Shown here piece by piece: positions 34,521-46,399 of a DNA stretch of 64,000 nucleotides. Positions within the stretch are counted from its first letter, which is position 1. Each line of letters opens with the position of its first letter. The translations under genes were made by a program, and so were the position numbers. A model generated the notes under the pieces. It searched no databases. It saw nothing but the letters and a program-made list of their open reading frames with translations, and was not told the origin of the DNA. Location: assembly GCA_023101725.1 (NCBI GenBank), contig JALJCO010010451.1:1-64000 (forward strand), read 5' to 3'. The stretch comes from Atherinomorus stipes (taxonomy: Eukaryota > Chordata > Actinopteri > Atheriniformes > Atherinidae).

Positions 34521-35219
34521 AGGGCTGGGCGATATGGACCAAATATCATATCACGATATATTTATTTTAGATGATGATATACGATATATACCAGTATTTT
34601 TACCCTAATGTGTCTGAAAGTTTCATTTCATATCAAACAGCTGTTTTTTAGTATTGAAACGTGTTTAGCGTAAAGGTATCGCTCCACTGCAGTGATGGAA
34701 TGACATATTTGACATATTCTCCATCACATATTTTCATATGTCATTACCATATCTATATCTAAAAAAGCGATATTGACCTATTTTACTCATGAAATCTCAG
34801 GACATATCACCACCTGTTACGAAATCTCATGAGATTTCACAAAATACTGCGAGATTTCATCATTCTGTTACAAAATCTTGCCGTATTTCGTAGAATCTCA
34901 TGAGATTTCGTAACAAAACGATGATATCTTGCGAGATTTCATTAGTAAAATAGATCGATACCACGTTTTTCAATATGGATATGATATCGGCATATGAAAA
35001 TATTGCAATATTTCAGTGAATCGATACTTTTTTCCACCCTTATTAAATACTCAGGTGACCCCTTTGTCGTCAGTCGAGGTGCAGCCGGGTCATTACGAAA
35101 AAATAAAGCAAAAAAATTTGCACAACTAATATCGCGATACAACGATATGGTAATATATCATATCTCTCTCATGTAAATATCATATCACGATATCATATCG
35201 GTATATCGCACAGCCCAAT
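34521..35219. mobile_element. hAT-type miniature element with AGGGCTGGGCGATAT ends
   Basis: Left end AGGGCTGGGCGATATGG; right end ATATCGCACAGCCCA in inverted orientation. Flanks TAGCAGAT (34513-34520) and TTGCAGAT (35220-35227) look like an 8-bp target duplication with one mismatch. The interior is full of ATATCATATCACGATA palindromes and TGAGATTTC repeats. No coding capacity. Confidence 0.8.
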
Positions 35220-35227
35220 TTGCAGAT

Positions 35228-37399
35228 GTTTAACTTCCATGTCCAGGAGAAAAGCAGCAACCTCTGCGGGGCTTTTAGCCTCCACCTTCATGCTCATCCT
35301 GCTTCGTTTTCTGTCGCTTGAATTTAAAATGTGAGGAAAAGAAGATGCTTTTTTTACACATAGCTACAGTAGCAATCGAGCTAGCAACTCCAGATTTAAT
35401 GCGAACGGCGAAGAATCCCGATGTTGGCATGGTTATCATATGTAAATATTTATTCTTTGGGGACTCATTAAGATTGATAAAACTATTATTCATATGCTAC
35501 ATAGGCCATTTTAGCCCATTTGGGGTCCTGAAGTATCCTTAAACTGAATCCCAGAACCCTTAAAATTTGAGAATTTTTCAAAATATATTTCAGCTGTACA
35601 TGCATTGGTTTTTACAAAAACGGCCGTTTTATCGCATAGACGATGTAAAGCTGCAACCACAAGAGGGCGCTTTAATGCAATTAAAATGTGATTAATCAGG
35701 ATTAATTAATTAGAAAACCTTTAAATAATAAGATTAATTTCATGGATCAAGTTTCCTCCAAATAAAAACAGAAATCCTAAAGTGGCCACAACAGTGAACA
35801 TATTTAAATTAAATCATTTTTCACGTTTTCTTCCACGTTTCTTTTTAATTTTCTATTTTGTCTATTTCATTTTATTCATTTTTTTATCTGAAAAACAGTT
35901 TTAAAAACCATTTTTCGTTTTTCTTTATTTTTCATTTTCTTTTTATTACATTTGACTTTAATTTTGTTTTCATCTTTATTTTCAAAAACCTGTTTCGAAG
36001 CTTTTATTTGCTAAAATCACGGTGAAGATGGCATTTTTGCAAATTAGACACACATTGTTGTAAACAAGTTTGTCTCAGTGATGAGCAGGAAAAGCTGTAA
36101 AATACAGAAATATGATTTATAGTTTGATAGACTTTCTTTAAGAATAGATAAATTGAATAAAACAGATAAAAGTAAAATCAGATTAAGTGTTGCTGTAAAA
36201 TATAATAGACCACAACTAGATGTGAAACGAATGAAAAACAACATATAATAAGAAAATACTATAAAATACATAAATAAAAGTAAATTAATCAAATAGATTG
36301 ATTAAAGTATCAAAGTAGTTGATTATCTTGATTTGAATTGTCTTCATTTCCCATCAGGGGAATTAAAATGCACCATCATGATAAATCCTGTGGAACTGGA
36401 ACCAGTTTGACCTGCACGCTGCCATCTGATAGCAGCAGGAGAAAATCTCATAAATTATCTAATAAATGATAAATTATCTCATAAATTTACAGAAGACTCC
36501 CATAACCAGCTGGAGAACATGCAGAACAGGGCCAAAGCAGATAAAGAGAACATGATGTCGGCTGTTTCCTCACCGATCATCCAGCCCTGACAGAACTGGT
36601 TTAAACTGGGAGGTCATCACACACCAGCAACACCCAATAATCTCCAGGTCACCCCACAGAGTCCTGATGCCTCACACTGCCACAGTCTCAGCAACAAACC
36701 CATGGAACAGAAAACAGGCATGAATCTGCAGAATCCACCACCTGCAGCTTCAATTCCAACATTTTACAGACTTCTCGACTTTAAAAGGGCAAGAAAGTGT
36801 TAAGAGTCATGTTTAAAGAGCCGAAACAACCCTGAAGCTGATAAGGTTTCCAGATGTGCTCCAAACAGAACCACTAACAGCTGCAGAGCCTTCATACATG
36901 CCAGAATGTCCACTTCCCTCCTCATCCCCCCACTCATGCAGCAGACAGAAGACACTTACAGATCAGCCGCTCTGCGTCCCAGCTCTCCAAACACGCGAGT
37001 CCCACGGCCATGTAGGGAGTCGCAGGCTTGTTTCAGCAGGGAACACCCCCGAGCCGTCCTCTCCGCCCCCCGTCTCCACCCTCAGAGGTGCAGGCAACAG
37101 TCACACATGCATCTGCAACACATCAGCCGCAGCTCGCACCCACATGTTTGCTTTTAAGTCGATCACTGGAGGGGACATCAGACCTGGAGACAGAAACTCA
37201 TCCCGTCCACTTCAACATGTCCAAGAGGACCAGAAATGCAGCAAAGTTATGCAGCTGCTACATGGTTCCTGAAACCCACCATCCTCTTCATCAACTCCAG
37301 CAGCTAGACCTCCTGTTAACACGATACCTAACCAGCCAATCACACAACAGCATCTTATCATGTGGATACGATGAAAACGACCAATCAGACAGCAGCATT
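35228..37399. other. AT-rich then GC-richer spacer, no gene recognised
   Basis: 35656-35669 (CCACAAGAGGGCGC) resembles a CTCF core with one mismatch. 35680-36340 is AT-rich. 36850-37400 has several plus-strand frames of 80-138 codons rich in Ser, Pro, His and Arg with no recognisable domain or splice pattern. Confidence 0.4.
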
Positions 37400-40300
37400 T
37401 AGTCACCTCATCCTGATGAGGTGGAACGGGAGATTCTCATCCTGATGAGGTGGAACGGGAGATTCTCATCATGGATGAGGTGGAACGGGAGATTCTCATC
37501 CTGATGAGGTGGAACGGGAGATTCTCATCACGATGAGGTGGAACGGGAGATTCTCATCGCGATGAGGTGGAACGGGAGATTCTCATCCTGATGAGGTGGA
37601 ACGGGAGATTCTCATCCTGATGAGGTGGAACGGGAGATTCTCATCACGATGAGGTGGAACGGGAGATTCTCATCCTGATGAGGTGGAACGGGAGATTCTC
37701 ATCACATGATGAGGTGGAACGGGAGATTCTCATCACGATGAGGTGGAACGGGAGATTCTCATCCTGATGAGGTGGAACGGGAGATTCTCATCACGATGAG
37801 GTGGAACGGGAGATTCTCATCACGATGAGGCAGAACGGGAGATTCTCATCCTGATGAGGTGGAACGGGAGATTCTCATCACGATGAGGCGGAACGGGAGA
37901 TTCTCATCACGATGAGGCGGAACGGGAGATTCTCATCCTGATGAGGTGGAACGGGAGATTCTCATCACGATGAGGTGGAACGGGAGATTCTCATCACGAT
38001 GAGGTGGAACGGGAGATTCTCATCACGATGAGGTGGAACGGGAGATTCTCAACATGGATGAGGTGGAACGGGAGATTCTCATCGTAATGAGGTGGAACGG
38101 GAGATTCTCATCACGATGAGGTGGAACGGGGAGATTCTCATCACGATGAGGTGGAACGGGAGATTCTCATCACGATGAGGTGGAACGGGAGATTCTCATC
38201 ACGATGAGGTGGAGTGGGAGGTTCTCATCACGATGAGGTTGAACGGGAGATTCTCATCACGATGAGGTTGAACGGGAGATTCTCATCACGATGAGGTTGA
38301 ACGGGAGATTCTCATCACGATGAGGTTGAACGGGAGATTCTCATCATGATGAGGTGGAACGGGAGATTCTCATCGCGATGAGGTTGAACGGGAGATTCTC
38401 ATCACGATGAGGTTGAACGGGAGATTCTCATCATGATGAGGTGGAACGGGAGATTCTCATCGCGATGAGATAGAACGGGAGATTCTCATCATGATGAGGT
38501 GGAACTGGAGATTCTCATCATGATGAGGTGGAACGGGAGATTCTCATCCTGATGAGGTGGAACCGGAGATTCTCATCCTGATGAGGTGAAACTGGAGATT
38601 CTCATCCTGATGAGGTGGAACCGGAGATTCTCATCACGATGAGGTGGAACGGGAGATTCTCATTACGATGAGGTGGAACGGGAGATTCTCATCATGATGA
38701 GGTGGAACTGGAGATTCTCATCATGATGAGGTGGAACGGGAGATTCTCATCGCGATGAGGTGGAACGGGAGATTCTCATGGCGATGAGGTGGAACGGGAG
38801 ATTCTCATCATGATGAGGTGGAACGGGAGATTCTCATCATGATGAGGTGGAACCGGAGATTCTCATCCTGATGAGGTGGAACCGGAGATTCTCATCCTGA
38901 TGAGGTGGAACGGGAGATTCTCATCATGATGAGGTGGAACGGGAGATTCTCATCATGATGAGGTGGAACTGGAGATTCTCATCGCGATGAGGTGGAACAG
39001 GAGATTCTCATCGCGATGAGGTGGAACGGGAGATTCTCATCGCGATGAGGTGGAACGGGAGATTCTCATCATGATGAGGTGGAACGGGAGATTCTCATCA
39101 TGATGAGGTGGAACGGGAGATTCTCATCATGGATGAGGTGGAACAGGAGATTCTCATCCTGATGAGGTGGAACGGGAGATTCTCATGGCGATGAGGTGGA
39201 ACGGGAGATTCTCATCATGATGAGGTGGAACGGGGAGATTCTCATCGCGATGAGGTGGAACAGGAGATTCTCATCGCGATGAGGTGGAACGGGAGATTCT
39301 CATGGCGATGAGGTGGAACGGGAGATTCTCATCATGGATGAGGTGGAACGGGAGATTCTCATCACGATGAGGTGGAACGGGAGATTCTCATCTCGATGAG
39401 GTGGAACGGGAGATTCTCATCATGGATGAGGTGGAACAGGAGATTCTCATCCTGATGAGGTGGAACGGGAGATTCTCATCATGATGAGGTGGAACGGGAG
39501 ATTCTCATCTCGATGAGGTGGAACGGGAGATTCTCATCACAATGAGGTGGAACGAGAGATTCTCATCTCGATGAGGTGGAACGGGAGATTCTCATCACAA
39601 TGAGGTGGAACGGGAGATTCTCATCTCGATGAGGTGGAACGGGAGATTCTCATCACAATGAGGTGGAACGAGAGATTCTCATCTCGATGAGGTGGAACGG
39701 GAGATTCTCATCACGATGAGGTGGAACGGGAGATTCTCATCTCGATGAGGTGGAACGGGAGATTCTCATCATGGATGAGGTGGAACAGGAGATTCTCATC
39801 CTGATGAGGTGGAACGGGAGATTCTCATCATGATGAGGTGGAACGGGAGATTCTCATGGCGATGAGGTGGAACGGGAGATTCTCATCACGATGAGGTGGA
39901 ACGGGAGATTCTCATCCTGATGAGGTGGAACAGGAGATTCTCATCCTGATGAGGTGGAACAGGAGATTCTCATGGCGATGAGGTGGAACGGGAGATTCTC
40001 ATCACAGATGAGGTGGAACTGGAGATTCTCATCATGATGAGATGGAACGGGAGATTCTCATCAGGATGAGATGGAACGGGAGATTCTCATCATGATGAGA
40101 TGGAACGGGAGATTCTCATCGTGATGAGGTGGAACGGGAGATTCTCATCACGATGAGGTGGAACGGGAGATTCTCATCATGATGAGGTGGAACGGGAGAT
40201 TCTCATGGCGATGAGGTGGAACGGGAGATTCTCATCACGGATGAGGTGGAACTGGAGATTCTCATCCTGATGAGGTGGAACAGGAGATTCTCATGGCGAT

Positions 40301-40545
40301 GAGGTGGAACGGGAGATTCTCATCACGGATGAGGTGGAACTGGAGATTCTCATCATGATGAGATGGAACTGGAGATTCTCATCGTGATGAGGTGGAACGG
40401 GAGATTCTCATCACGATGAGGTGGAACGGGAGATTCTCATCATAATGAGGTGGAACGGGAGATTCTCATCACAATGAGGTGGAACGGGAGATTCTCATGG
40501 CGATGAGGTGGGATGGGAGATTCTCATCATGGATGTGATGCTATC
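37400..40545. repeat. 29-bp minisatellite with self-complementary units, about 108 copies
   Basis: Unit GATGAGGTGGAACGGGAGAT then TCTCATCNN. GATGAG at the start pairs with CTCATC at the end, so each unit can form a hairpin, and each junction CTCATC-NN-GATGAG is also a palindrome. The variable dinucleotide at the junction (CT, AC, GC, AT, TC) differs between copies. Occasional indels change the phase. Confidence 0.95.
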
Positions 40546-40559
40546 GTTTCATTATGGAG

Positions 40560-40865
40560 CAAAATCTCTGAAGAATGTTTCCACCACCTGGTTGGATCTA
40601 TGACGTACTCATATGTAATATGTCATCATTTAAACTGCTTTTAAAAACATTTATATTCATTGGCTTATGGCTGAACACAGGCTCCCCTTTTCTCCCCTCC
40701 TCCCTTTGATTCTCGTTCATTTTTTCTGAATGTTTAAAGTTTCCTTGTCTTTTATTCTTTTATTCCTTTTATTGTATTTTATTATGTTTTTTAAGCAAAG
40801 CACCTCGGTAGGCGTGAAGGCTGTTTAAATGTGCTCTATAAATGTTGACATATATAATATAAATG
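40560..40865 (+). pseudogene. LINE 3' end relic
   Basis: TCATCATTTAAACTGCTTTTAAAAACATTTATATTC decodes to a fragment like SSFKLLLKTFIFI, the last residues of many teleost LINE proteins. It is followed by a TTTATT-rich UTR and AGCACCTCGGTAGG...AAATGTGCTCTATAAATG, a common LINE tail. Truncated and dead. Confidence 0.5.
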
Positions 40866-41345
40866 TTGACATACTAGTAAATGACTGTAGACTCCAACAG
40901 ATTTGAAACAAAGATGGAAACATTCCTTCATCCCTCTATTCAAGAACTCTTATCTGCCGGGAGAAAGTCCATATTTACGAATGTTTGTTGTATGATTAGA
41001 TGGACTTCTGTCTTCTTAGCTGGGAGAAACTGTCCTGCTGTGTGGTCTGAGTTGGACATTTTCCATGTGCTGAATTCCTGCTGCACACTAATCGTCCTTC
41101 TGGGACGATGACTCATGATTACGATGAAGCGTTGCATCTCTGTCAGGATTTGTGTCTTTGAGACAGAATTCTAAAGAAATGAAGGAAAATCTATTATTTC
41201 ATTCCTGTCCGTAGATGTTTCAGCGGCTGCAGCTGTTCTCTGGAAATGAGGAATTAAAATGTGGTTCCACATGTTGGTTTCTGGTTTCAGCTGATCCTGC
41301 TCAGATCTTACAGCTCCCCCTCTGAACCTGTGAAGGTGTGCATGA
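40866..41345. other. spacer, possible small exon-like open stretches
   Basis: Both strands stay open near 41171-41338. On the plus strand GTTTCAG at 41284-41290 precedes 45 open bases and a GTGTGC donor-like site; on the minus strand CACAG precedes 50 open codons. Neither is supported by neighbours. Confidence 0.3.
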
Positions 41346-44285
41346 TCCTGCCAACATTCCTGTATGTATTCCTGCCAGTATTCCTGCCAGCGTTCCTGCC
41401 AGCGTTCCTGTATGTATTCCTGCCAGTATTCCTGCCAGCGTTCCTGCCAGCATTCCTGTATGTATTCCTGCCAGTATTCGAGCCAGCGTTCCTACCAGCG
41501 TTCCTGCCAGCGTTCCTGTATGTATTCCTGCCAGTATTCCTACCAGCGTCCTACCAGCGTTCCTGCCAGCGTTCCTGTATGTATTCCTGCCAGTATTCCT
41601 GCCAGCGTTCCTACCAGCGTTCCTGCCAGCGTTCCTGTATGTATTCCTGCCAGTATTCCTGCCAGCGTTCCTACCAGCGTTCCTGCCAGCGTTCCGGTAT
41701 GTATTCCTGCCAGGGTTCCTGCCAGGGTTCCTGTATGTATTCCTGTATGTATTCCTGCCAGTATTCGAGCCAGCGTTCCTACCAGCGTTCCTGCCAGCGT
41801 TCGGTAGTTTCCTGCCAGCGTTCCTGCCAGCGTTCCTGTATGTATTCCTGCCAGTATTCCTGCCAGCATTCCTACCAGCGTTCCTGTATGTATTCCTGCC
41901 AGTATTCCTGCCAGCGTTCCTACCAGCGTTCCTACCAGCGTTCCTGCCAGCGTTCCTGTATGTATTCCTGCCAGTATTCCTGCCAGCGTTCCTGCCAGCA
42001 TTCCTGTATGTATTCCTGCCAGCATTCCTGCCAGCGTTCCTACCAGCGTTCCTGTATGTATTCCTGCCAGTATTCCTGCCAGCGTTCCTACCAGCGTTCC
42101 TGCCAGCACTCCTGTTTGTATTCCTGCCAGTATTCCTGCCAGCGTTCCTGTATGTATTCCTGTCAGTATTCCTGCCAGCGTTCCTACCAGCGTTCCTGCC
42201 AGCATTCCTGTATGTATTCCTGCCAGTATTCCTGCCAGCGTTCCTGTATGTATTCCTGTCAGTATTCCTGCCAGCGTTCCTGCCAGTGTTCCTACCAGGT
42301 ATCCTGCCAGCATTCCTGTATGTATTCCTGCCAGCGTTCCTGCCAGCGTTCCTGTATGTATTCCTGCCAGCGTTCCTGCCAGCATTCCTGTATGTATTCC
42401 TGTCAGTGTTCCTGCCAGCGTTCCTGTATGTATTCCTGCCAGCGTTCCTACCAGCGTTCCTGCCAGCGTTCCTGTATGTATTCCTGCCAGTATTCCTGCC
42501 AGCGTTCCTGCCAGTGTTCCTGTAAGTATTCCTGCCAGCGTTCCTGCCAGGGTTCCTGGTATTCCTGCCAGCGTTCCTGCCAGCGTTCCTGTATGTATTC
42601 CTGCCAGCGTTCCTACCAGTGTTCCTGTAAGTATTCCTGCCAGCGTTCCTGCCAGGGTTCCTGTATGTATTCCTGCCAGTATTCCTGCCAGCGTTCCTGC
42701 CAGTGTTCCTGTAAGTATTCCTGCCAGCGTTCCTGCCAGGGTTCCTGTATGTATTCCTGCCAGCGTTCCTACCAGTGTTCCTGCCAGCGTTCCTGTATGT
42801 ATTCCTGCCAGCGTTCCTGCCAGCGTTCCTACCAGTGTTCCTGCCAGCGTTCCTGTATGTATTCCTGCCAGTATTCCTGCCAGCATTCCTGTATGTATTC
42901 CTGCCAGCGTTCCTGCCAGCGTTCCTACCAGTGTTCCTGCCAGCGTTCCTGTATGTATTTCTGCCAGTATTCCTGCCAGCGTTCCTGTCGCCGTTCCTGT
43001 ATGTATTCCTGCCAGTATTCCTGCCAGCGTTCCTGTGTTTCCTGCCAGCGTTCCTGTATGTATTCCTACTAGTGTTCCTAACAGGGTCTGCCGATCCTGC
43101 CAGGGTTCCTACTTGTATTTCTGCCAATATTCCTGCCAGCGTCCTGTTGTTTCCTGTCAGTATTCCTGCCAGGGTTCCTGTATGTATTCCTGCCAGCGTT
43201 CCTGTATGTATTCCTGCCAGTATTCCTGCCAGCGTTCCTGTATGTTCCTACTAGTGTTCCTAACAGGGTTACTGCCGAAGTTCCTGCCAGGGTTCCTACT
43301 TGTATTTCTGCCAATATTCCTGCCAGCGTTCCTGCCAGCGTTCCTGTATGTATTCCTGCCAGGGTTCCTGTATGTATTCCTGCCAGTGTTCCTGTGTTTC
43401 CTGCCAGCGTTCCTGTGTATTCCTGCCAGTATTCCTGCCAGGGTTCCTGTATGTATTCCTGCCAGCGTTCCTGTATGTATTCCTACTAGTGTTCCTAACA
43501 GGGTTACTGCCGAAATTCCTGCCAGGGTTCCTACTTGTATTTCTGCCAGTATTCCTGCCAGCGTTCCTGTCGGCGTTCCTGTATGTATTCCTGCCAGTAT
43601 TCCTGCCAGGGTTCCTGTATGTATTCCTGCCAGCGTTCCTGTTGTATTCCTACTAGTGTTCCTAACAGGGTTCTGCCGAAATTCCTGCCAGGGTACCTGC
43701 TTGTATTTCTGCCATTATTCCTGCCAGCGTTCCTGCCAGGGTTCCTGTATGTATTCCTGCCAGCCTTCCTACCAGCGTTCCAACAGGGTTCCTGCCAGGG
43801 TTCCTGTATGTATTCCTGCCAGTATTCCTGCCAGCCTTCCTACCAGCGTTCCACCAGTGTTCCTACCAGGGTTCCTGCCAGGGTTCCTGTTGTATTCCTA
43901 CTAGTGTTCCTAACAGGGTTACTGCCGAAATTCCTGCCAGGGTTTCTACTTGTATTTCTGCCAATATTCCTGCCAGCGTTCCTACCAGCGTTCCTGTATG
44001 TATTCCTGCCAGTATTCCTACCAGCGTTCCTGCCAGGGTTCCTCTTGTTTTCTGCCAATATTCCTGCCAGCGTTCCTACCAGGGTTCCTGTATGTATTCC
44101 TGCCAGCATTCCTGTAAGTATTCCTGCCAGCGTTCCTGCCAGCGTTCCTACCAGGGTTCCTGTATGTATTCCTGTATGTATTCCTGCCAGCGTTCCTGCC
44201 AGCGTTCCTACCAGGGCTCCTGTATGTATTCCTGCCAGTATTCCTGCAATATTCCTCTCAGCATTCCTGCCAGCCTTCCCATGAG
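41346..44285. repeat. 12-bp minisatellite, about 245 copies
   Basis: Unit GTTCCTGCCAGC with ATTCCTGCCAGT, GTTCCTGTATGT and GTTCCTACCAGC variants. From 43065 rightwards the rarer TACTAGTGTTCCTAACAGGG variant recurs at about 43067, 43249, 43484, 43651 and 43899, marking higher-order blocks of 167-248 bp. The 12-bp period keeps several frames open on both strands for up to about 608 codons (for example SCQR and AGRN repeats); these are artefacts. Confidence 0.95.
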
Positions 44286-44683
44286 AATTCCAACGCTCAG
44301 CTTGTAAACAGGCCCACGTCCAGACCCAGTGCTTTTGTTTGCTCCGTTAAAGTTTGTGCTTGCATGTGTTTGTGGTGAGTCCAGACCCTGTTCATACACC
44401 AGGACCTGGACTCTGGCCCAGACTCCAGTCTGGGCCGTGTGACAGACATCACAGGGAAATACTTTCAGCTCATTTAAAGACAGCAGATGCATTTTATTAC
44501 CCAAACGTTTACAGAGAACTTGTTTCAGTTCACATTAACTCCATCTTTCAACGGAAAGATTTTTATCTACAAATGATGCAAATATCAGAGAAATGAAAGC
44601 AGATGTCAAACCTGAACATCAGCTTCATGAACACAAACGTCCCACAGGAAGAAAACCTCCAACACGTCGTCAGTCATCACTGT

Positions 44684-44745
44684 TTACACCCAGGTAGGCA
44701 GTTGCCATGGTGATGCACTGATGAAGCAGGTGAGCCTGACGGTAC
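44684..44745 (-). CDS. candidate exon C of an unrecognised split gene
   Basis: The minus-strand acceptor GGAAACAAAACAG is followed by GTACCGTCAGGCTCACC. The frame, entered with the single base left over from exon B, reads G-TVRLTCFISASPWQLPTWV and then TAA at 44686-44684. Alternatively the exon leaves at TGG|GTGTAA. Its first about 25 bases resemble exon B (GTCAAGCTCACCTGC against GTCAGGCTCACCTGC), so B and C may be duplicated exons. The V-K/R-L-T-C motif recalls strand B of an immunoglobulin domain, but no full domain can be traced. Another open stretch at about 44370-44467 (FPCDVCHTAQTGVWARVQV) could be a further exon. Confidence 0.35.
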
Positions 44746-44845
44746 CTGTTTTGTTTCCTCTAATGTGTCCTGTCCAGCACGGTAACGGCAGAATGATGAT
44801 CCGGCTGCCCCCGCCCCACACACCGGGGCACCACCATTGCCACCA

Positions 44846-44853
44846 CACCACCA

Positions 44854-44899
<46 letters not shown>

Positions 44900-45570
44900 C
44901 TCCCACCAACCCACACGCACCCCCTCTACACACACACTCCCACCCACTCCTCTCACACACACACACACACACCCACACACGCCCCCCACCCCCACCTCCC
45001 CCACACACCGGGGCACCACCTTCCTCCCTCCTCCCCACACCACACCACAACCAACCCTCACACACGCCCCCACCACACACACACACTCCCACACACACTC
45101 CTCCCACCAACCCACACGCACCCCCCCACCCACTCCGCTCCCCACCCTGACACACCTTCCTCTCTCCTCCCCAACACACAACCAAACACTCCCCCCCCCC
45201 CCCCCCCACACACACACATCTCCTTCCCTCCTCCAACACCTGCACCTCCTTCCTCCAACCACTCACACACCCCCGATAACCTCCCATGAGCCCCTCCTGC
45301 ATGTGTGCCCTTCATCCACACCCTCCCCCCTCCACACCCCCTCCTCCTACACACCTCTCCCCTCCTGCACAGTCCTCCCTCCTGTCACTTCCTCACATCC
45401 ACTCTCTCCAACACCGACCCTCGTACACCTGCATACACCTCACCCACCCACATGCCCACGGACACATTATCCTCTTACACACAAACACACACCTCACCCC
45501 TCCAAAACCTTATCAGTTTTTTATTTCACACACTCATTTGCTTTCTCTCACACACCCACCTCACTCTTAA
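44846..45570. repeat. CA/C-rich low-complexity region
   Basis: (CA)n at about 44856-44898, then C-rich sequence with repeated CTCCCACCAACCCACACGCACC blocks. It lies in the putative intron between exons B and C. Open frames on both strands (up to 291 codons) are compositional artefacts. Confidence 0.9.
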
Positions 45571-45584
45571 CCTCACCTCGTTAC

Positions 45585-45660
45585 CTGGTTGCATGACGCA
45601 GGTGAGCTTGACGTCACCCATCTTGGTGCTTGCTTGACTCCTGGTGCAGATGTCTTTTTC
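45585..45660 (-). CDS. candidate exon B of an unrecognised split gene
   Basis: The minus-strand acceptor (pyrimidine-containing TTTGCCTCCAAACAG) ends at 45661 and the donor CCAG|GTAACG at 45584. The 76 bases read EKDICTRSQASTKMGDVKLT then CVMQP plus one base. Entry phase 0 matches the exit of exon A, and exit phase 1 matches the entry of exon C. No family is recognised. Confidence 0.4.
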
Positions 45661-46076
45661 CTGTTTGGAGGCAAAGTTATTTAGAAGTTGAGAGGGTCGT
45701 TTTCCCTCTAGTTTGTAGGAGTTTTTCACCTCAGTATATTCATATTCCGATACTTTGAGTCTTTCAGGAAATATTAGTTTGACAGCAAAATATTAAACAT
45801 AAACGCACAACAGCACTGCTTATAAATGATTATGAAACGTATCTGTAAATAAATCAGAATAAGATGAAGATAAATCTTTTTAAATGATAAAGTTATTCAT
45901 TCATTCATGAATGAATGATTTACGGAGGTTTTCCAGCATTTTTATTCTGTCCAGCATGTTTACAGTCCAGCTGCTACGCTGGTTTTCTGCAGTCTGAAAA
46001 CCGCTTCTGTGTTATTTGCTTCAGGATGGAGGTTTCCTGAGTCCAACCAGAGCAGCTGGGAGGTCTCTGGTCCCAC

Positions 46077-46182
46077 CTGGATGCAGTCCGGTTTCAGTTC
46101 ATATGTCATGTTGGCCCGTTCGTCCTCGGGGACTCTGAGGGAAATGTCCGGAACGTGCCGGTCCTGTTGTTTACGGTTCCAC
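46077..46182 (-). CDS. candidate exon A of an unrecognised split gene
   Basis: The minus-strand acceptor CTGTTTATCATCCAG ends at 46183 and the donor ATCCAG|GTGGGA at 46076. The 106 bases read, after one leading base, WNRKQQDRHVPDISLRVPED then ERANMTYELKPDCIQ. The composition is protein-like, it contains an N-linked glycosylation sequon (NMT), and it differs from all repeats around it. The frame remains open past the donor to a TAA at 45962-45960, so intron retention or a longer exon is possible. The exon that should precede it (ending with two bases of a codon) was not found before the 9-kb minisatellite begins. Confidence 0.5.
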
Positions 46183-46399
46183 CTGGATGATAAACAGTTA
46201 TTTTAATCTCATAATCAAACTCATCTGCTCTGCACTCGTCTGGAAACACTACGCAGCTTCTAAACTCAGAGCTATAAAACAGGTTTTATGGTCCAGTTAG
46301 TTCGTTTTATGGCTGGAAGTTTATCTTACAGGTGTAAAATAAAACAGGGTGATCAGAGAAAACCGGATACATGAAAACCAGAGAGCAGAATCTCATCAA

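Noticed and set aside
36856..37402. Overlapping plus-strand frames of 124-138 codons as a gene
   Set aside because: Three frames open at once, no recognisable domain, no splice or conservation evidence.
37400..40545. CRISPR-like array
   Set aside because: Contiguous tandem repeats without unique spacers, in a vertebrate genome; the variable part is only two bases.
41284..41338. Plus-strand micro-exon of 45 bases before the 12-bp array
   Set aside because: Borders are plausible, but there is no partner exon and the opposite strand looks equally open.
41261..43127. Frames of about 600 codons on both strands, one Cys-rich (SCQRSCMY)
   Set aside because: The 12-bp period keeps all frames open; Cys content reflects the codon phase of TTCCTGCCAGCG, not a protein family.
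44701..44716. RFX X-box-like GTTGCCATGGTGATGC
   Set aside because: Falls inside candidate exon C and only half of the palindrome is good.
44684..45660. Immunoglobulin-domain identity for exons B and C from the V-x-L-T-C motif
   Set aside because: Only a five-residue motif matches; the downstream Trp and D-x-x-x-Y-x-C parts of an Ig fold are not seen, so no family is claimed.
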